Of a DNA stretch of 64,000 nt, positions 9,746 through 22,388 are shown one piece after another. Source of the stretch: Narthecium ossifragum. Its lineage: Eukaryota > Streptophyta > Magnoliopsida > Dioscoreales > Nartheciaceae. The notes below the pieces were generated by a model. The model had not been told where the DNA came from, did no database searches, and saw only the letters and a program-made list of their open reading frames with translations. Positions within the stretch are counted from its first letter, which is position 1, and each line of letters opens with the position of its first letter. Both the position numbers and the translations under genes were made by a program. Where the stretch lies: NCBI GenBank assembly GCA_963920575.1, contig OY986969.1, positions 10,041,096-10,105,095 of the forward strand. The letters are read 5' to 3'.

Positions 9746-10402
9746 TTATTTTGAACATCCATTGGACATCCCAAGCTCCCTTAGTAGATATAGAAACCAG
9801 TCTTCACTCAAGGGTTTTGTTAGAATATCCGTAATTTGATGGTCGGGGCAAACAAATTTAAGTGCAATATCTCCTTTTTGTGTGTGATCACGAAGGAAAT
9901 GGTGTCGAATTTCTATGTGCTTTGTTCTAGAATGTAGGATGGGATTCTTGGATAGGCTTATGGCATTGGTGTTGTCACATCTAATGGGCATTTTGCCTAC
10001 ATGTATGTTGTAATCTACCAATTGCATTTTCATCCAAAGTAATTGTGCACAACAACTACCCGCCGCGATGTATTCCGCTTCGGCGGTGGATAAAGCAACT
10101 GAATTTTGCTTCTTGGAGAACCAAGAAACAAGTGCATGACCAAGAAAGTGACATGTACCACTTGTGCTTCTTCTATCAAGCTTACATCTGACAAAATCCA
10201 CATCGGAGTAGCCAATTAGATAAAAACATGATCTTCTAGGATACCACAAATCATAGTTTTGGGTTCCTAATAGATATCTAAAGATCCTCTTGGCCGTAAC
10301 CAAATGCGATTCCTTTGGACAAGATTGATATCTAACACAAAGGCAAACACTAAACATGATGTCCAGTCTACTAGCGGTCAAATAAAGTAAAGAACCAATC
10401 AT
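9746..10402 (-). pseudogene. Copia RNase H region of pol
   Basis: An open segment of 218 codons carrying the C-terminal RT connection and RNase H of Ty1/copia: MIGSLLYLTASRLDIMFSV, GYSDVDF, TSGTCHFLG, then SWFSKKQNSVALSTAEAEYI, RTKHIEIRHHFLRDH and ITDILTKPL. The segment reads to a stop at 9746. It is part of a longer pol frame broken upstream by frameshifts, so it is not independently functional. Confidence 0.9.
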
Positions 10403-11706
10403 CCCTCTACAAAGTGTTTGATCAACGGGTTTCCCATCTTCATCCTTGTCTAATTTGAGTGTTGTACATATGGGGGTTCTATAAATTTTGGATTGGACAA
10501 AATCATACTTCTTGATTAGGTCTCTAGTGTATTTGGCTTGATTAACAGAGATCCCTCCTCAAGTTTGCATGATTTGTAAACCAAGAAAATAATTGAGTTC
10601 ACCCATCAAACTCATCTCAAACTCACTTTGCATACACGTGACAAATTCTACACAAAGTTTATCTTTTGTTGAACCAAAAATAATATCATCAATATAAATT
10701 TGAACCAAGAGCAAATCTTTCCCTTTTGATTTGGTCAAGAATGTAGTATCAATTTTTCCTCTATAAAAATCATTATCCTTCAAGAATTTGTTAAGCCTTT
10801 CATACCAAGCTCTAGGAGCTTAATTGCTTTAATCCATACAAGGCTTTAGTGAGCTTGAATACATGATCTCTCAATTTGTAGTCCTCAAATTCGGGGGGTT
10901 GTTCAACATAGACTTCTTCCTTTAGGAAATCATTCAAGAAGGGCACTCTTAACATCCATTTGATACAATTTGATATCTTTGTAAGATGCAAAAGCTAGAA
11001 GTAGTCTTATTGCCTCAAGTCTAGCTACCGGTGCAAAAGTCTCATCAAAATCAATTCCTTCTTATTGATTGAATCAGTTTGCAAAAAGTCTAGCTTTATT
11101 CCTTGTAATTGTCCCTGATTCACCCATTTTGTTTCTAAAAACCCATTTAGTACCAATGACGGGATGATCATAAGGTCTAGGTACCAAATTCCAAACATTA
11201 TTTCTTTCAAATTGATTCAACTCTTCTTGGATTGCTAAGATCCAATGATCATCCTCTACTGCTTCCTCAATCATTTTAGGCTCAATTTGAGATAGGAAGG
11301 CTAGATTTGCACATGCATTTAATGAAGATCTAGTTTGGATTCCTTTTGATGGTTCACCAATTATCAATTCCTTTGGGTGTGAGGATGCATATTTCCAATC
11401 TTTAGGAAAATCATGATGTTGATCACTAGGTGTAATTTCAAGGGATTCCTCAAATCTATCATTCAATTCATCAACATCATTTTGGGTTTCATCTACTACA
11501 TCTTTTGATTTGACATTAGGAATATCATCATCTTTACCATCAATTCTACTAGAAACTATAATCATTTCATCAAATGTAACATGCATTGATTCTTCAACCA
11601 CTAAGGTCTTTTTATTGAAGATTCTATAAACTTTTGCTTCTCTTCGTGTATCCAAGAAAAACTCCATCAGATCTAGCATCAAATTTCCCAAGATTATCCT
11701 TCCCAT
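10403..11706 (-). pseudogene. Copia reverse transcriptase region (broken)
   Basis: RT_copia (RVT_2) pieces in order: EPKMIEEAVEDDHWILAIQEEL and NVWNLVPRPYDHPVIGTKWVF (11310-11074), then after frame breaks the catalytic YIDD box in LLLVQIYIDDIIFGST and ELNYFLGLQI (10783-10559). Stops and frameshifts separate the pieces. The first part also holds the integrase-RT linker rich in Asp/Glu. Confidence 0.85.
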
Positions 11707-11790
11707 TGTTTAAGATGAAATACTTGCAACCAAAAGCTCTAAGTACCCAATATTTGGAATTCTTCCTTTCCAAAGCTCATAGGGGGTTTT

Positions 11791-12560
11791 CTACAAAATA
11801 GGTTTCAATGTTACTCTATTGATCACATGGCAAGAAGTATTAATTGCTTCGGCCCAAAAGTACTTAGAGAGATTATTCTCACATAATAGAGTTCTAGCCA
11901 TGTCTTGTAGGGTTCGATTTTTTCTTTCAACAACACCATTTTGTTGAGGGGTTCTAGGTGATGAGAAGTTATGGGAAATCCCGTTATCATTGCAAAACAT
12001 TTCTAGATGAAAATTCTTGAATTCTCCTCCTTGGTCACTTCTAATGCATGTAATGAGAATACCTTTCTCATTTTGGACTCTTCTAAAAAAGTTGGTGAGT
12101 TCCTCAAAGACTTTATTTTTGTGTGCAAGGAAAATCACCCATGTGTATCTAATGTAATCATCTACTAGTACAAAACCATATGAGCTACCACCTAAGCTTG
12201 TAGGTTTGGTTAGTTCAAAAAGGTCAATGTGAATGAGTTCTAATGCTCTTGTGGTGGAAACTACATCTTTAGGCTTGAAAGAGGATTTTACTTGTTTTCC
12301 TCTTTGACATGCATCACAAATCTTATCTTTCTCAAATTTGATCTTGGGAAGTCCAAGAACAAGGTCTATTTGAGAAAGTTTGGATATTAAATCCATATGT
12401 GCATGTCCAAGCCTTCTATGCCATAACCAAGAATTATCATTTAAGGTACTAAGGCATACATCATCATGGCAAACAAGATCATCAAGATAAAAGGTCTATA
12501 CAACCATCACGATGACCTACTAGCAAGATTTTATCACTAAGAGCATTCCTAACATAGCAT
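11791..12560 (-). pseudogene. Copia integrase region (broken)
   Basis: Contains the gag_pre-integrs/zinc part (CDACQRGKQVKSSFK) and the integrase core with the D,D,E positions in IHIDLFELTKPT, IRSDQGGEF and QQNGVVERKNRTLQDMAR. The frame is open for 201 codons (12396-11791) and continues upstream, broken, to about 12560. Confidence 0.88.
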
Positions 12561-12568
12561 TTTGAATC

Positions 12569-12853
12569 TTAAAAAATAACTTTGTTACCTCTATCACATA
12601 GTTGACAAATACTAAGCAAATTATGTTTCAAACCTTCAACCACGAGAACATTTTCAATAATAATGGAAGATGTTTTACCAATATTGCCAATGCCAATTAT
12701 TTTACCTTTTGCATTGTCTCCAAAGGTCACCATTCCTCCATCTTTGGATTGAAAGGTTGAGAACATGCTCCTTTCTCCCGTCATGTGTCTTGAGCATCCA
12801 CTATCAAGGTACCATCTTTTAGTCTTTGTGTTGGTCTTGATCTTGGATCTCAT
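12569..12853 (-). pseudogene. Copia aspartic protease region
   Basis: RWYLDSGCSRHMTGE is the copia protease active site (D-S-G), followed by GMVTFGDNAKGKIIGIG and NLLSICQL, the usual downstream blocks. Open for 94 codons, bounded by stops on both sides. Confidence 0.88.
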
Positions 12854-13022
12854 ACACTCCTACAATTAAGAGATCAAACCTGATTTTTGGTACCCAAATC
12901 TTTTTGGGTCCATTTGCATTAGCACTATGCATAAGAGAAGAAGATGTATATCTTGGTGCCCAAATTTTCTTACCATTAGCATGACTCATGAGATAGCAAC
13001 TAGGTGCAATGTGATCTACTTT

Positions 13023-13424
13023 TCAACAATAATGACATATAGGTGCTTTTGCTAACTTAGGAGGATGAGAAGAAACTTTAACAAAGTTAGTCTTCTTTTG
13101 GTTGTTCATCTTCCTAGGATTGTAGCCAATTCCTTCCTTGTTTAAGGAGCTCCTTTGGCTATCAAGGATCTCATCTAGCTTGTCTCTAGTCTTCATGAAT
13201 TTAGATAGAGTGATCTTTAAGTCATTAACCTCAAGAGTGAGATCTCTCTTGGATTTCCTCAAGTAGATGAGTTCCTTTTGCATATCATAGTTTCTGTTCT
13301 TCAATGTAGTGAGCTCATATTGAGTGTCCTTGAGTTCCTTCTCAAGTGTGTCACTATTGTCACAAGAGTTGTTGTCTAGCATGCATTTGTTTCCTTTTTC
13401 TAAGGTTCCAATCCTATGCATGGC
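13023..13424 (-). pseudogene. Copia gag C-terminal part (downstream of the solo-LTR insertion)
   Basis: A coiled-coil-like region (LEKELKDTQYELTTLKNRNY) and SQRSSLNKEGIGYNP, then a second Cys-rich start (APICHYC). This is the extended Gag tail typical of SIRE-type elements. The solo LTR at 13425-14947 interrupts it; the preceding part of the same gag resumes at 14953. The 13425-13460 portion of the open frame is LTR sequence, not gag. Confidence 0.8.
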
Positions 13425-14947
13425 TGATGTGTTGTCGTAGGCACTCAAAAATAAAACCAATACTCTTCAAAATAAATGTAGTAGTGTGAGTACGAGTACA
13501 TCCTACGAGGAGTGTCTAATCTAAGTTTTGTGCTATGTGAACAACATGGGGGGTTTTGAGTAAAACGAAAACAAAATAGAAATAATCTAAAGTGAAGAAA
13601 CGAGTTGAATCAAGAAAACAAATCTTGGTCTAAGTCAACATCCACCATCGGAATCCAACAACTGATCATCGATGCAAGTATATATCAATTCATATCATGA
13701 ATATTCACCGTTCGAATTAAATTCGAATCTCTCCTCAATCATAGTTAATTAGAAACAAGCGATCTAATCAACCCTAAGTACCAAGCAACCTAAGACACGC
13801 GCTGTAGATTTAATCTAGTAGCGGCCTTAAGAATTGGGAGATCGATGAAGCTAAACAACACAAGCACAAGCGGTTGCATTTAATTTAGTCGAATGTTCTT
13901 CGTAAGATCTAACAATCTCTGAAACGCAGTAGATCATTAAACCCTAGTTGCCTCGCAGATTAGAGGGATCAAACAATTACGGATTTGATATCCAACCTAG
14001 CAGTAGATTGCGATGAATAATATACTAGTAGGCCTCCTAGCAATTAGACGAAACAATCATGAATATAATCACAGAATAACATTCAATACTCAAGTATAAA
14101 CTGAACAATAAAAACAGATTAGATCTCACAGTTTCATTGATTCCGAGGTTTCAGTTTCATTGACCAAGAATCAAGATCTAGCTACGCAGGGCCATCAAGA
14201 ACAATCCTACAAAATATTCCATAAAGTTAGAGAAAACCTAGGAAAAAAATATAAAAGAGTCGAAAATAGCAGCCAAAAGTATCCAGAAAATCCCCCCTCA
14301 AACCTTAGAAAGAGTTATGTTTATAGCCTTAATGTCTCCATCCTCGGATTAGATATGAACCATTGATTTTCTCCACTGGGAAAGTAGGATCGATCCTTCC
14401 AGGGGTGTAGGATCGATCCTTTGCATCAAAATCTTCAATTTCTGGCTACGCCCGAGTCTGATCGATCCTTCCATGGGTGTAGGATCGATCCTGCTCAGTA
14501 GGATGGATAATAGGATTGATCCTACTATGATCATCTCAAAAGTATGTGTTCTGTCAAGTCTGTGTGTAGACGGATCGATCCTACTAGGGGTGTCGGATCG
14601 ATCTTTCGTCCCTGAGTATTTACTGTTTTGCCATCCATACTGTGGCATTGGTACTAAAATTGTCGTAACTTCCCCTAAGAAACTCGGAATCACGAACCGT
14701 AAAATTCTCCAGAACTAGACTTCAAGAGCTTTCCAACCATATATGGCACATCATCTTGTTCTTCATTAGCAGGTCCAGTTTAATCTTTAAAGTTGATCCA
14801 TATACTCTTTTCAGCTTCTTTTCGAACTTAAGGACTTCAATTGCATCCTAAATCAAAATATAGGAATAATGAGTGTATTTTGGTACCAAATAAGCACAGG
14901 AGACTAAGTATTAAGGGGTAAAAATTTAACGTTATGCATGTTCATCA
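13425..14947 (-). mobile_element. Athila-type solo LTR (TSD ATGGC)
   Basis: 1523 bp starting TGATGTG and ending TTCATCA on the plus strand, flanked by ATGGC at 13420-13424 and 14948-14952. It has no internal region, so it is the product of LTR-LTR recombination. On the minus strand its U3 resembles the Athila-1 LTR (GATCGATC array at 14385-14610). Its U5 end instead matches the solo LTR at 53220-54629 (shared GCACTCAAAAATAAA block). It sits inside copia gag. Confidence 0.92.
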
Positions 14948-14952
14948 ATGGC

Positions 14953-15399
14953 ATCTAATTGTTCTTCTTCTACTTTCTTCAAGTCCTTACAAGTAGCATA
15001 GTATTTCTTTTTAAGAAACTTCAAATCATTAGCTAAAGCATGATAAGCATAAAAAAGCTCTTCAAATGCAAGTTCATCTTCTACCTCATTTTCCTCTTCT
15101 TCCTCGTCTCCATGTGCCATTAAGCATATGTTGGCTACCTCTTGTTCTTCTATATCGGATGAGATCTCCACATCAATTTCTCCCCAAGTAGCCATCATTG
15201 GTTTCTTTTTCTTGAACTCCTACTTTTAAGGCTTCTTGAGTTGAGGACAATCAAACTTAATGTGTCTGGGCTTTCTACACTCATAACATATGATTTCATT
15301 TGAGTTAGAAGAAGTAGGATTGTATTTTTGACCTTTGAGGAATTTCTTTCCTCCTTGGCGCTTGAAGATCTTTTGAATGCTTCTTGATATCATCGCCAA
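14953..15399 (-). pseudogene. Copia gag middle part with zinc knuckle
   Basis: The minus strand carries a CCHC knuckle, CYECRKPRHIKFDC (C-x2-C-x4-H-x4-C, with Gly replaced by Arg before the His), followed by stop-containing sequence. After that comes an acidic Gag segment (DVEISSDIEEQEVANICLMA, then an acidic run and a Lys-rich helix). It lies between the Tekay insertion (right) and the solo-LTR insertion (left). Confidence 0.82.
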
Positions 15400-15404
15400 T
15401 TCTT

Positions 15405-17579
15405 TGTGAGGACCCGTCCCTCTCCTCCTGTGGCTTGCTGCGGGCCGTAAGGGCAATTTGGTAAAATTGCACCTTGTCGGCTAGTTCCACACTCGCGCTT
15501 GTACACATACTGACCATGTTTGTGGTAATGTTTGCTTAGAATGGTTAGTGGGACCCGGGATTGAAAGATCCGAGCTTGGGCTTGAGTTTTGGGCCCAAGT
15601 CTAACTTTCTGGACAAGTGAGATCGATCTTCTCTAGCTAAGAGATCGATCTCCCTTGCCAAGAAGTCAACCCGTTCTGACAAAGAAGATCGATCTCTCAT
15701 CAAGGGAGATCGATCTCTCTTATGTCGGTTCGTTTGCCTATAAAGCAAACGAGATCGTTTTCTTTGATTTTTTTTGGATTTTCGAGATTTGAGCCGTGTT
15801 CTTGCTGGATCTGAGCTCGTTTGAGGAAGATCTACCGCTATTACTCCGGTAGGGATTCCTACCTACTTTTATTTCGGGGTTTTGAGTTTTCCGGTTTGAT
15901 TGTGTTGTTTTGCTTAGATCCATCTATATACATGGTTATTCTTCGTGTTTTCAACGGTTTTGGACTCGTGGGATCTTGATCTATCAGATCCCAGAGTTTG
16001 GTTAAGTTTGGGTGTGTTTTCCGGCGGTATTCCTCGCCGGAAGTACGCCGGAGAACCCATTAGGATCGATCTTCTTGAGAGGAAGATCGATCTCTTCTGG
16101 TGCGTCGTGCCCAACCCGAGCGAGATCGATCTCTTGGTGGTTGGTGACGGTGAGTCCCTGGTCACGAGGAAGATCGATCTCTCTGGAGGAGGAGATCGAT
16201 CTCCTTCGGCTGACAGGGGGAGTTCCCTAAGTGTTAAGAGATCGATCTCCTTGAGAAGGGAGATCGATCCCTTAGTGACTGAAGGGTGTTTTAAGTGGAT
16301 TTTTGCCCGCGGGGCTTTGTATGATGGTTTTCTTTACTGCCTTCATACTTGGTATATATGATTAAGCAAGTTAGCCCTATAATAGGGCAGTGGTGAACCG
16401 GGAGAGTGATGACTCTCGGGATGTTTAGAATAAACGGGCGGGTAGCCCTACAGCTTTCCATAGCCTTGCATGCCGGCGTGCGCCGAGGGCCTTATCTGCT
16501 ATATCTGTAAGCTGTTGTTTGCGGGGCTGTTTCCCGGTGCAGGTGTTGTGGTGGACTGCTGGCAGTTGGTGGGGGTACCACTGCAGCAGCCCCTAGACCT
16601 TAAATACTTGTACACCACTTCGGGCCGGCAGGGTGCCGTGCCCAGACCTTGTATTAATATCCTCACATCTTGTTGCATGCTTACATGTTTAATTCTGCGC
16701 CTGTTCATAGCATGCATTGTGTTGTGCACTAGTTACATCTGTTAGGGCGTTGCCGATCCGGGGTTTTTGGGTAACCCAGATCTATCTCTTAGGACCGTGC
16801 GGGTAGCTTGGTCCAGGACTCGATTTGTAGTATTCAGTCTTTTCGATGATAGGGTTAGTTGGACATGAATACTGTTGTGCTTGATGTTTAGAGGTCGTGT
16901 CGGCCTTGAGCCAAGTCGTGGTGTAGCCGGTACCCAATCCTTCTAGAACTCTTGGGTGGCAGGTGTGACTACCCAGCGGTGCTACCCGCCGACAGTGCCC
17001 AGGATCCTGTCGTGAGTTGGCAGTGCCGTTTCCTGTCTGACTGAGTGTGACCCAGTGTGTGACCAGTTCGCTGGAAGACCACGACTGGGGCACTCAGGGG
17101 TATCCGGTGGGGTTATGGAACTTGTGATACCCCTAGGCTTTGCTTGGGGACGACACTGTTGTGTTCCCTTCCTTTGTGAGTGTCGTAGTGTAGTGTCCCT
17201 GCCGAGCTTAGTGCTCACTCCTACCCGGGCTGCGTTTTGCAGGTGCTGGCGCTAGCTCTTCTTCGGTCGCCCCTACCGGGCAGGTGTTCGGTGACGTGGC
17301 GGCGTCTGGCGGAGCTTGAGGAGCTGTGATCTGTCCGTGTACACCTTGGTTAGATAGTCTCCTACGGGAGCGATTTTGTATAACATTCCCTGTTTGAGGA
17401 TTTGTACTATATTCCAGCTTTGTGTGTTGAGCTTTATATTTGTTGTATAATACAGGATGATTATGCTTATTAGGGTAACCACTACGATTAGAGGGAAACC
17501 TCGCCAAATTTTCGCAGTAGGTTAAGTTTCGGTTCGCGTCGCCCGGCCCGGTTGGGCCTACGCGGGTCGGGGGGCGACA
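15405..17579 (+). repeat. 5' LTR of the Tekay-type element
   Basis: 2175 bp. U3 holds GATCGATC palindromes at 15619-15725. A TATAAAG box sits at 15739-15745, in the loop of GTTTGC-CTATAAA-GCAAAC. More palindromes lie downstream at 16064-16272. Compared with the 3' LTR it has one more GATCGATC unit before the TATA box, one fewer near 16130, and lacks a ~24-bp segment present at 23020-23045. Confidence 0.92.
16064..16272. promoter_or_regulatory. GATCGATC palindrome array downstream of the Tekay TATA box
   Basis: Seven or so AGATCGATCT-like palindromes, several arranged as hairpins, such as GATCGATCTTC and GAAGATCGATC with a short loop at 16063-16092. The 3' LTR counterpart at 23266-23500 has one extra unit, so copy number changes between LTRs of the same element. 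The array lies in transcribed leader sequence if the TATA box at 15739 is used. Confidence 0.55.
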
Positions 17580-17582
17580 ACT

Positions 17583-17596
17583 TGGTATCAGAGCAT
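17583..17596 (+). promoter_or_regulatory. Primer-binding site, tRNA-iMet type
   Basis: TGGTATCAGAGC begins three bases after the LTR end and matches the complement of the plant initiator tRNA-Met 3' end, usual for chromoviruses. The following ~100 nt (to about 17685) are shared with the LARD element at 40097-40201 on the minus strand. Confidence 0.92.
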
Positions 17597-17780
17597 AGGC
17601 TGTAGATCCCAGGGTGTTAGGATCAGGTTTCGGTTGAGCTGAGCGTGGAATGGGATAGTTCTAGGTCTAGAACATCCTTGCATGCTCTCTTTGTGATGTG
17701 AATGTCTTCCGCTTTATTGAAATGCTGTTTGTTCGTCGTTCTGACGAGTGGCAACTCGTTTGTTGTTGGTGATCGTGCAG

Positions 17781-18974
17781 ATGTCGGGAGCTCGCGGCCG
17801 ACCTCCGGTTGCCGGTCGGGGTGGGGCACGACCTGGTCGACCCGCCCGGCCGGACAGAACTGTTCCTGTCTGGGTGGTCCGGGCTAGACGCACTGTACCA
17901 TCACCAGCGACGGTTTCGGTCGCGCAGGCGGAGGTCTTCCTCGCCGAGGAGGAGGCCCCCGTTCCTGTCGGCGGACAGGCCTCGGTGGCTATCTCAATGG
18001 CTTTCCAGCGACTGAACCCTCCTAGGTTCAGTGGTAGGACTGGAGACCCGACTGCAGCGGACGAGTGGCTTGACGGAGTCACGTGTGTCCTAGAGGCTCT
18101 CTTCGTCGAGGATGACCGGGTTCGGGTCACCCTCGCAGCGTTCCAGCTTGACGGCGAGGCACGCGACTGGTGGCGCACTGTCCGGCACACCAGTGGCGGA
18201 GAGTTACCGCTGTGGGAGGAGTTCAGGGCGATGTTCCTAGACGTGCACTTTCCAGCTAGTGCGCGTGACAACCTGACCCGCGAGTACCAGTCCCTTCTGC
18301 ATGGTACTCGCACAGTTCAGCAGTACGCCTCCAGGTTTACCCAGCTTGTTCGTTTTGCGGGGGCAGTTGCAGCAGATCCCGTAGCCAGGGTGCGGCAGTT
18401 CGAGTGGGGACTCAGGCCAGAGATCCGGCGGCAGACCAGCTCACACTGCTTCCAGGCGTACCCGGCGATCCTGAACTGCGCCTTGTCAGTGGAGGCGCAG
18501 TTGCGGGATTACAGGTACCGGGCAGTTCCACCGGTACCTCCCACCAGCGCACAGCAGCGACCCCAGGGCAGGGGTGGGTTCGGCATGGGACAACAGCGGC
18601 GTCCGCGGCCCTTTCAGCAGCCGCCGCGCGTGCAGCAGTACCAGCAGGCACTACCGAGTCTACTAGCCCCGTACTTACTGGCAGCCGGGCCACCTGGGCA
18701 GGCTTCGTCAGGGGGGAGCCAGGGTCAGTCGCCTGATGGCGCGACATGCCCATGTTTTCTCTGCGGGCAGCTAGGGCACTTCCGTAGAGACTGTCCCCAG
18801 CGAGGAGCGCGAGGAGCAGTGCCGCAGGGCAGTAGAGGCGGAGGGTCCGGTGCTTGGCAGGGGAGCAGTGGCGGGCGCGGATCAGGGGCGGGACCGGGGC
18901 GTCCCAGGGGCGGAGGCGGCCGACGGGGGCAGGTGTTTGCCCTCCCAGTGCGTGAGCAGCGGGACACCGTGTAG
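17781..18974 (+). pseudogene. Tekay-type gag (capsid and zinc knuckle) ending at premature TAG
   Basis: I place the start at the ATG at 17781 (MSGARGRPPVAGRG) because the earlier in-frame ATG at 17748 lacks family-like sequence. Residues ~70-230 are a Retrotrans_gag domain (FQLDGEARDWWRTVRHTSGG, YQSLLHGTRTVQQYASRF). A CCHC knuckle, CFLCGQLGHFRRDC, lies near 18755-18796, followed by a Gly/Arg-rich tail. In related elements the frame continues into protease; here TAG at 18972-18974 interrupts it, and the downstream sequence stays in the same frame. CAG to TAG is the simplest origin. Confidence 0.9.
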
Positions 18975-19391
18975 TTGTACCAGCCGCCACCGCAGTACCA
19001 GCAGCCGTTGCAGTACCAGCAGCCGTTGCAGTTCCAGCAGCCGTTGCAGTGTCAGCAGCAGTTGCAGTACCACCAGCCTCAGCAGTACCAGCAGACCGCA
19101 GCAGAGCCGTCCGTCCTCAGAGGTATCTTTCAGCTTTCTAGTTCTTTGGTAGATGTGCTGATAGACTCTGGAGCGTCTCATTCCTACATTGCTAGCATGT
19201 GCGTGGCATCGCTAGGATTAGAGACGAGTCGGCTAGAGGTGGCACAGTCTGTAGACTCACCGATCGGCGGGACGGTCAGGGTGGACCGGGTATGCCGATC
19301 TTGTTCCTTGGAGGTTGGAGGCCTCCGGGTCTGTCTAGACCTGCGGGTGCTAGACATGACCGGCTTTGACGTGATACTCGGTATGGACTAG
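18975..19391 (+). pseudogene. Tekay-type protease segment
   Basis: Same frame as gag. After the Gln-rich repeat come RGIFQLSSSLVDVLIDSGAS (aspartic protease site, D-S-G) and LDLRVLDMTGFDVILGMD. It ends at TAG 19389-19391, where family members usually have Trp (…GMDW…). TGG to TAG with the preceding C places the mutated cytosine of the other strand in a CAG (CHG) context. The frame then resumes directly. Confidence 0.9.
18980..19100 (+). repeat. 18-bp minisatellite encoding a Gln/Pro-rich linker
   Basis: Units of CAGTACCAGCAGCCGTTG with variants, about six copies, encode repeats of QYQQPL between Gag and protease. The length is a multiple of three throughout, so expansion would keep the frame. 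Confidence 0.85.
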
Positions 19392-22388
19392 TTGGCAGCA
19401 TACCGGGCCGTCATCGACTGTGGTCGCCGGAGGGTGGTTGCTTGGACACCCGACGGGACACAGTTTGTGCTGTTGGGGGATCGGTTCTCCACCGATTCCT
19501 TTGCTTGTGGTGTGGGAAGGCGTGGCAGCGAGCTTTCAGCCTTGTTGGCCAGCCTGTCCTTGTCCGGTTCTGATGGAGTGCAGCAGCAGTGCAGTTTTCC
19601 GAGGATCGTGTGCGACTTTGCGGACGTGTTCCCTGAGGTGTTGCCAGGGCTTCCACCGTCCAGAGAGGTCGACTTCGAGATCGACCTAGTACTAGGTACC
19701 GCACCGATCTCTCTTCCGGCTTTCAGGATGGCACCAGCAGAGCAGAGCGAGCTGAGGACCCAGTTAGATGAGCTGACTAGCAGAGGCTTCATGCGTCCCA
19801 GCATGTCTCCCTGGGGGGCGCCAGTGTTGTTCGCAAAGAAGAAGGATGGTACCCTTCGACTTTGCATAGACTACAGGCGGCTCAACAGGGTGACGGTGAA
19901 GAACAGGTATCCGATGCCGCGGATCGACGACCTGTTTGACCAGCTTCGAGGATCTTCAGTGTTCTCGAAGATCGACCTCCGTACCGGCTACCACCAGTTG
20001 AGGGTTCGGGATTGCGACATCCCGAAGACGGCATTCCGGACTCGGTATGGCCTGTACGAGTTCGTGGTGATGCCGTTTGGGCTGACGAACGCACCAGCAG
20101 CGTTCATGGATCTCATGCAGAGGATCTTCCGGCCTTTCCTAGATGAGTTCGTGGTGGTCTTCGTCGACGACATCCTTATCTACTCTCGGTCAGAGGCGGA
20201 GCACGAGCGGCACTTGGCGACAGTGTTGCAGCTACTTCGGAGGCATCGGCTTTTCGCCAAGGCCTCCAAGTGCGAGTTCTGGCTTACACAGGTGGGATTC
20301 CTTGGGTACGTGGTGTCGGCAGCAGGGATCTCAGTCGACCCCGCCAAGGTCGAGGCAGTGGTACAGTGGCAGAGACCGAGGACAGTGTTCGAGGTCCGCA
20401 GTTTCCTGGGCTTGGCGGGCTACTATAGGCGGTTCGTGCGGGACTTCTCCAGAGTCGCCGGACCGTTGACCAGACTGACACAGAAGGCCGTCCTGTTCGT
20501 GTGGGATGATGCTTGTGAGCAGGCTTTCGTGCAGCTGAGGACCAGGTTGACCAGTGCACCGGTGCTGATCGTCCCCGAGCGAGGCGTTGGTTACAGTGTC
20601 TACTGCGATGCCAGCGGTGAGGGTTTGGGGTGTGTCCTCATGCAGGAGGGGCACGTGGTTTCCTATGGTTCTCGTCAGCTGAAGAACCATGAGAGGAACT
20701 ACCCGACGCACGACTTGGAGCTAGCAGCAGTGGTCTTCGCCCTGAAGACCTGGCGGCACTACCTCTATGGCGAGAAGTTCTCAGTCTTCTCGGACCATAA
20801 AAGTTTGAGCCACGTTTTCACCCAACGTGACCTCAACCTGAGGCAGCGACGCTGGATGGAGCTACTGGAGGACTACGACTTCGACTTGCATTACCATCCT
20901 GGTAAGGCAAACGTTGTCGCAGACGCGCTGAGCAGGCAGGTGAGAGACACCAGAGCAGCAGTTGCAGGGTTGTCAGCGCGGCAGTGGCAGGCACTCGAGA
21001 CAGCAGGCCAGTTGGGGCTAGAGTTCGAGGATCGGGGATCCAGCAGCTTCCTCTATGCAGTGCAGAGCATGCCAGCGGTACTGACCAGGGTGGTAGAGGC
21101 GCAGCGCAGCGACGCAGAGCTCGAGGAGTTACGCACCTCAGCGGGCACAGAGGGCACAGACGGAGACTGGGCAGTATCTCCAGACGGAGGGCTACGGTTC
21201 CGAGGCAGAGTAGCGGTTCCAGCAGACCCAGTTCTTCGTGACGACGTCCTGCGAGAGTTCCAACACTCTCGCTTTGCAGTTCATCCCGGCGGCACCAAGA
21301 TGTACCAGGATCTTCGGCGACAGTTCTGGTGGCGCGGGATGAAGAGGGCAGTGACGGAGTTCGTATCGCGCTGTCTTACCTGTCAGAAGGTCAAGGCAGA
21401 GCACCAGCGAACTCCGGGGTTACTACAGCCGCTTCCACTAGCTGAGTGGAAGTGGGAGCACATCACAATGGACTTCGTGACCGGACTACCGAGGTCCCCT
21501 AGGGGGAATGACGCGATTTGGGTCATCGTTGATCGATTGACCAAATCGGCGCACTTCCTGCCTATGCGGGTGACAGACACGTCTGACAGGTTGGCCGGTT
21601 TGTACGTCAGAGAGGTAGTCAGACTACACGGAGTGCCAGTATCTATCGTGTCAGACCGAGACCCCAGGTTCACTAGCAGGATCTGGCGAGGCTTTCAGGA
21701 GGCTGTCGGCACACTCTTGACGTTCAGTACAGCGTTTCATCCGCAGACCGACGGGCAGTCAGAGCGGACAATCCAGATCTTGGAGGACATGCTGCGAGCA
21801 TGTGTCCTCGACGCAGGAGGCAGCTGGGAGGAGCACGTTCCCTTGGTGGAGTTCGCCTACAACAACAGCTACCAGTCCAGTCTTGGAGTAGCACCTTTCG
21901 AGGCATTGTACGGTAGGCCGTGTCGTTCCCCAGTTTGCTGGACAGAGGTTGGAGAGGCTTCAGTCACCGGTCCAGACATCGTCAGGAGGTCGTCAGAGAG
22001 GTTAGTACAGATCAGGCAGAGGCTTCTGACGGCTCAGAGTCGGCAGAAGAGCTATGCAGATCGGAGGCGACGACCGCTTGAGTTCGCAGTTGGCGACAGT
22101 GTGTTCCTGAGGGCAGCACCGTACAGAGGGTCTGTCAGGTTCGGCAGCAGGGGCAAGTTGGCTCCGAGGTTCGTCGGACCGTTCGAGATCCTAGAGAGGG
22201 TCGGCGAGGTAGCTTACCGCCTTGATCTTCCTCAGCACATGTCAGCTGTGCACCCGACTTTCCACGTGTCGATGCTGAGGAAGTATCACCCAGACCCGTC
22301 TCATGTCGTCAGAGTGGATGACATCGAGCTTGAGGCAGACGCGACTTTTGTTGAGCAGCCAGTTTGCGTACTTGACCAGTGGGATTAG
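19392..22388 (+). pseudogene. Tekay-type pol: RT, RNase H, integrase
   Basis: 998 codons open in the gag frame. RT spans roughly residues 100-300 ([40 protein letters not shown], catalytic FVDD at 20160-20171). RNase H spans about 400-510 ([35 protein letters not shown]). Integrase covers about 620-900 with its HHCC region ([11 protein letters not shown] ... [11 protein letters not shown]) and D,D,E core ([32 protein letters not shown]). The C-terminal GPF.I..VG.VAYRL..P segment follows. All catalytic motifs look intact. The third TAG (22386-22388) precedes the chromodomain-like tail. Confidence 0.94.

Noticed and set aside
17714..20711. Long minus-strand ORFs opposite the Tekay gag-pol (for example 17714-18313, 19388-19867, 20331-20711)
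   Set aside because: Mirror-frame shadows of a GC-rich coding region; they show no family similarity.
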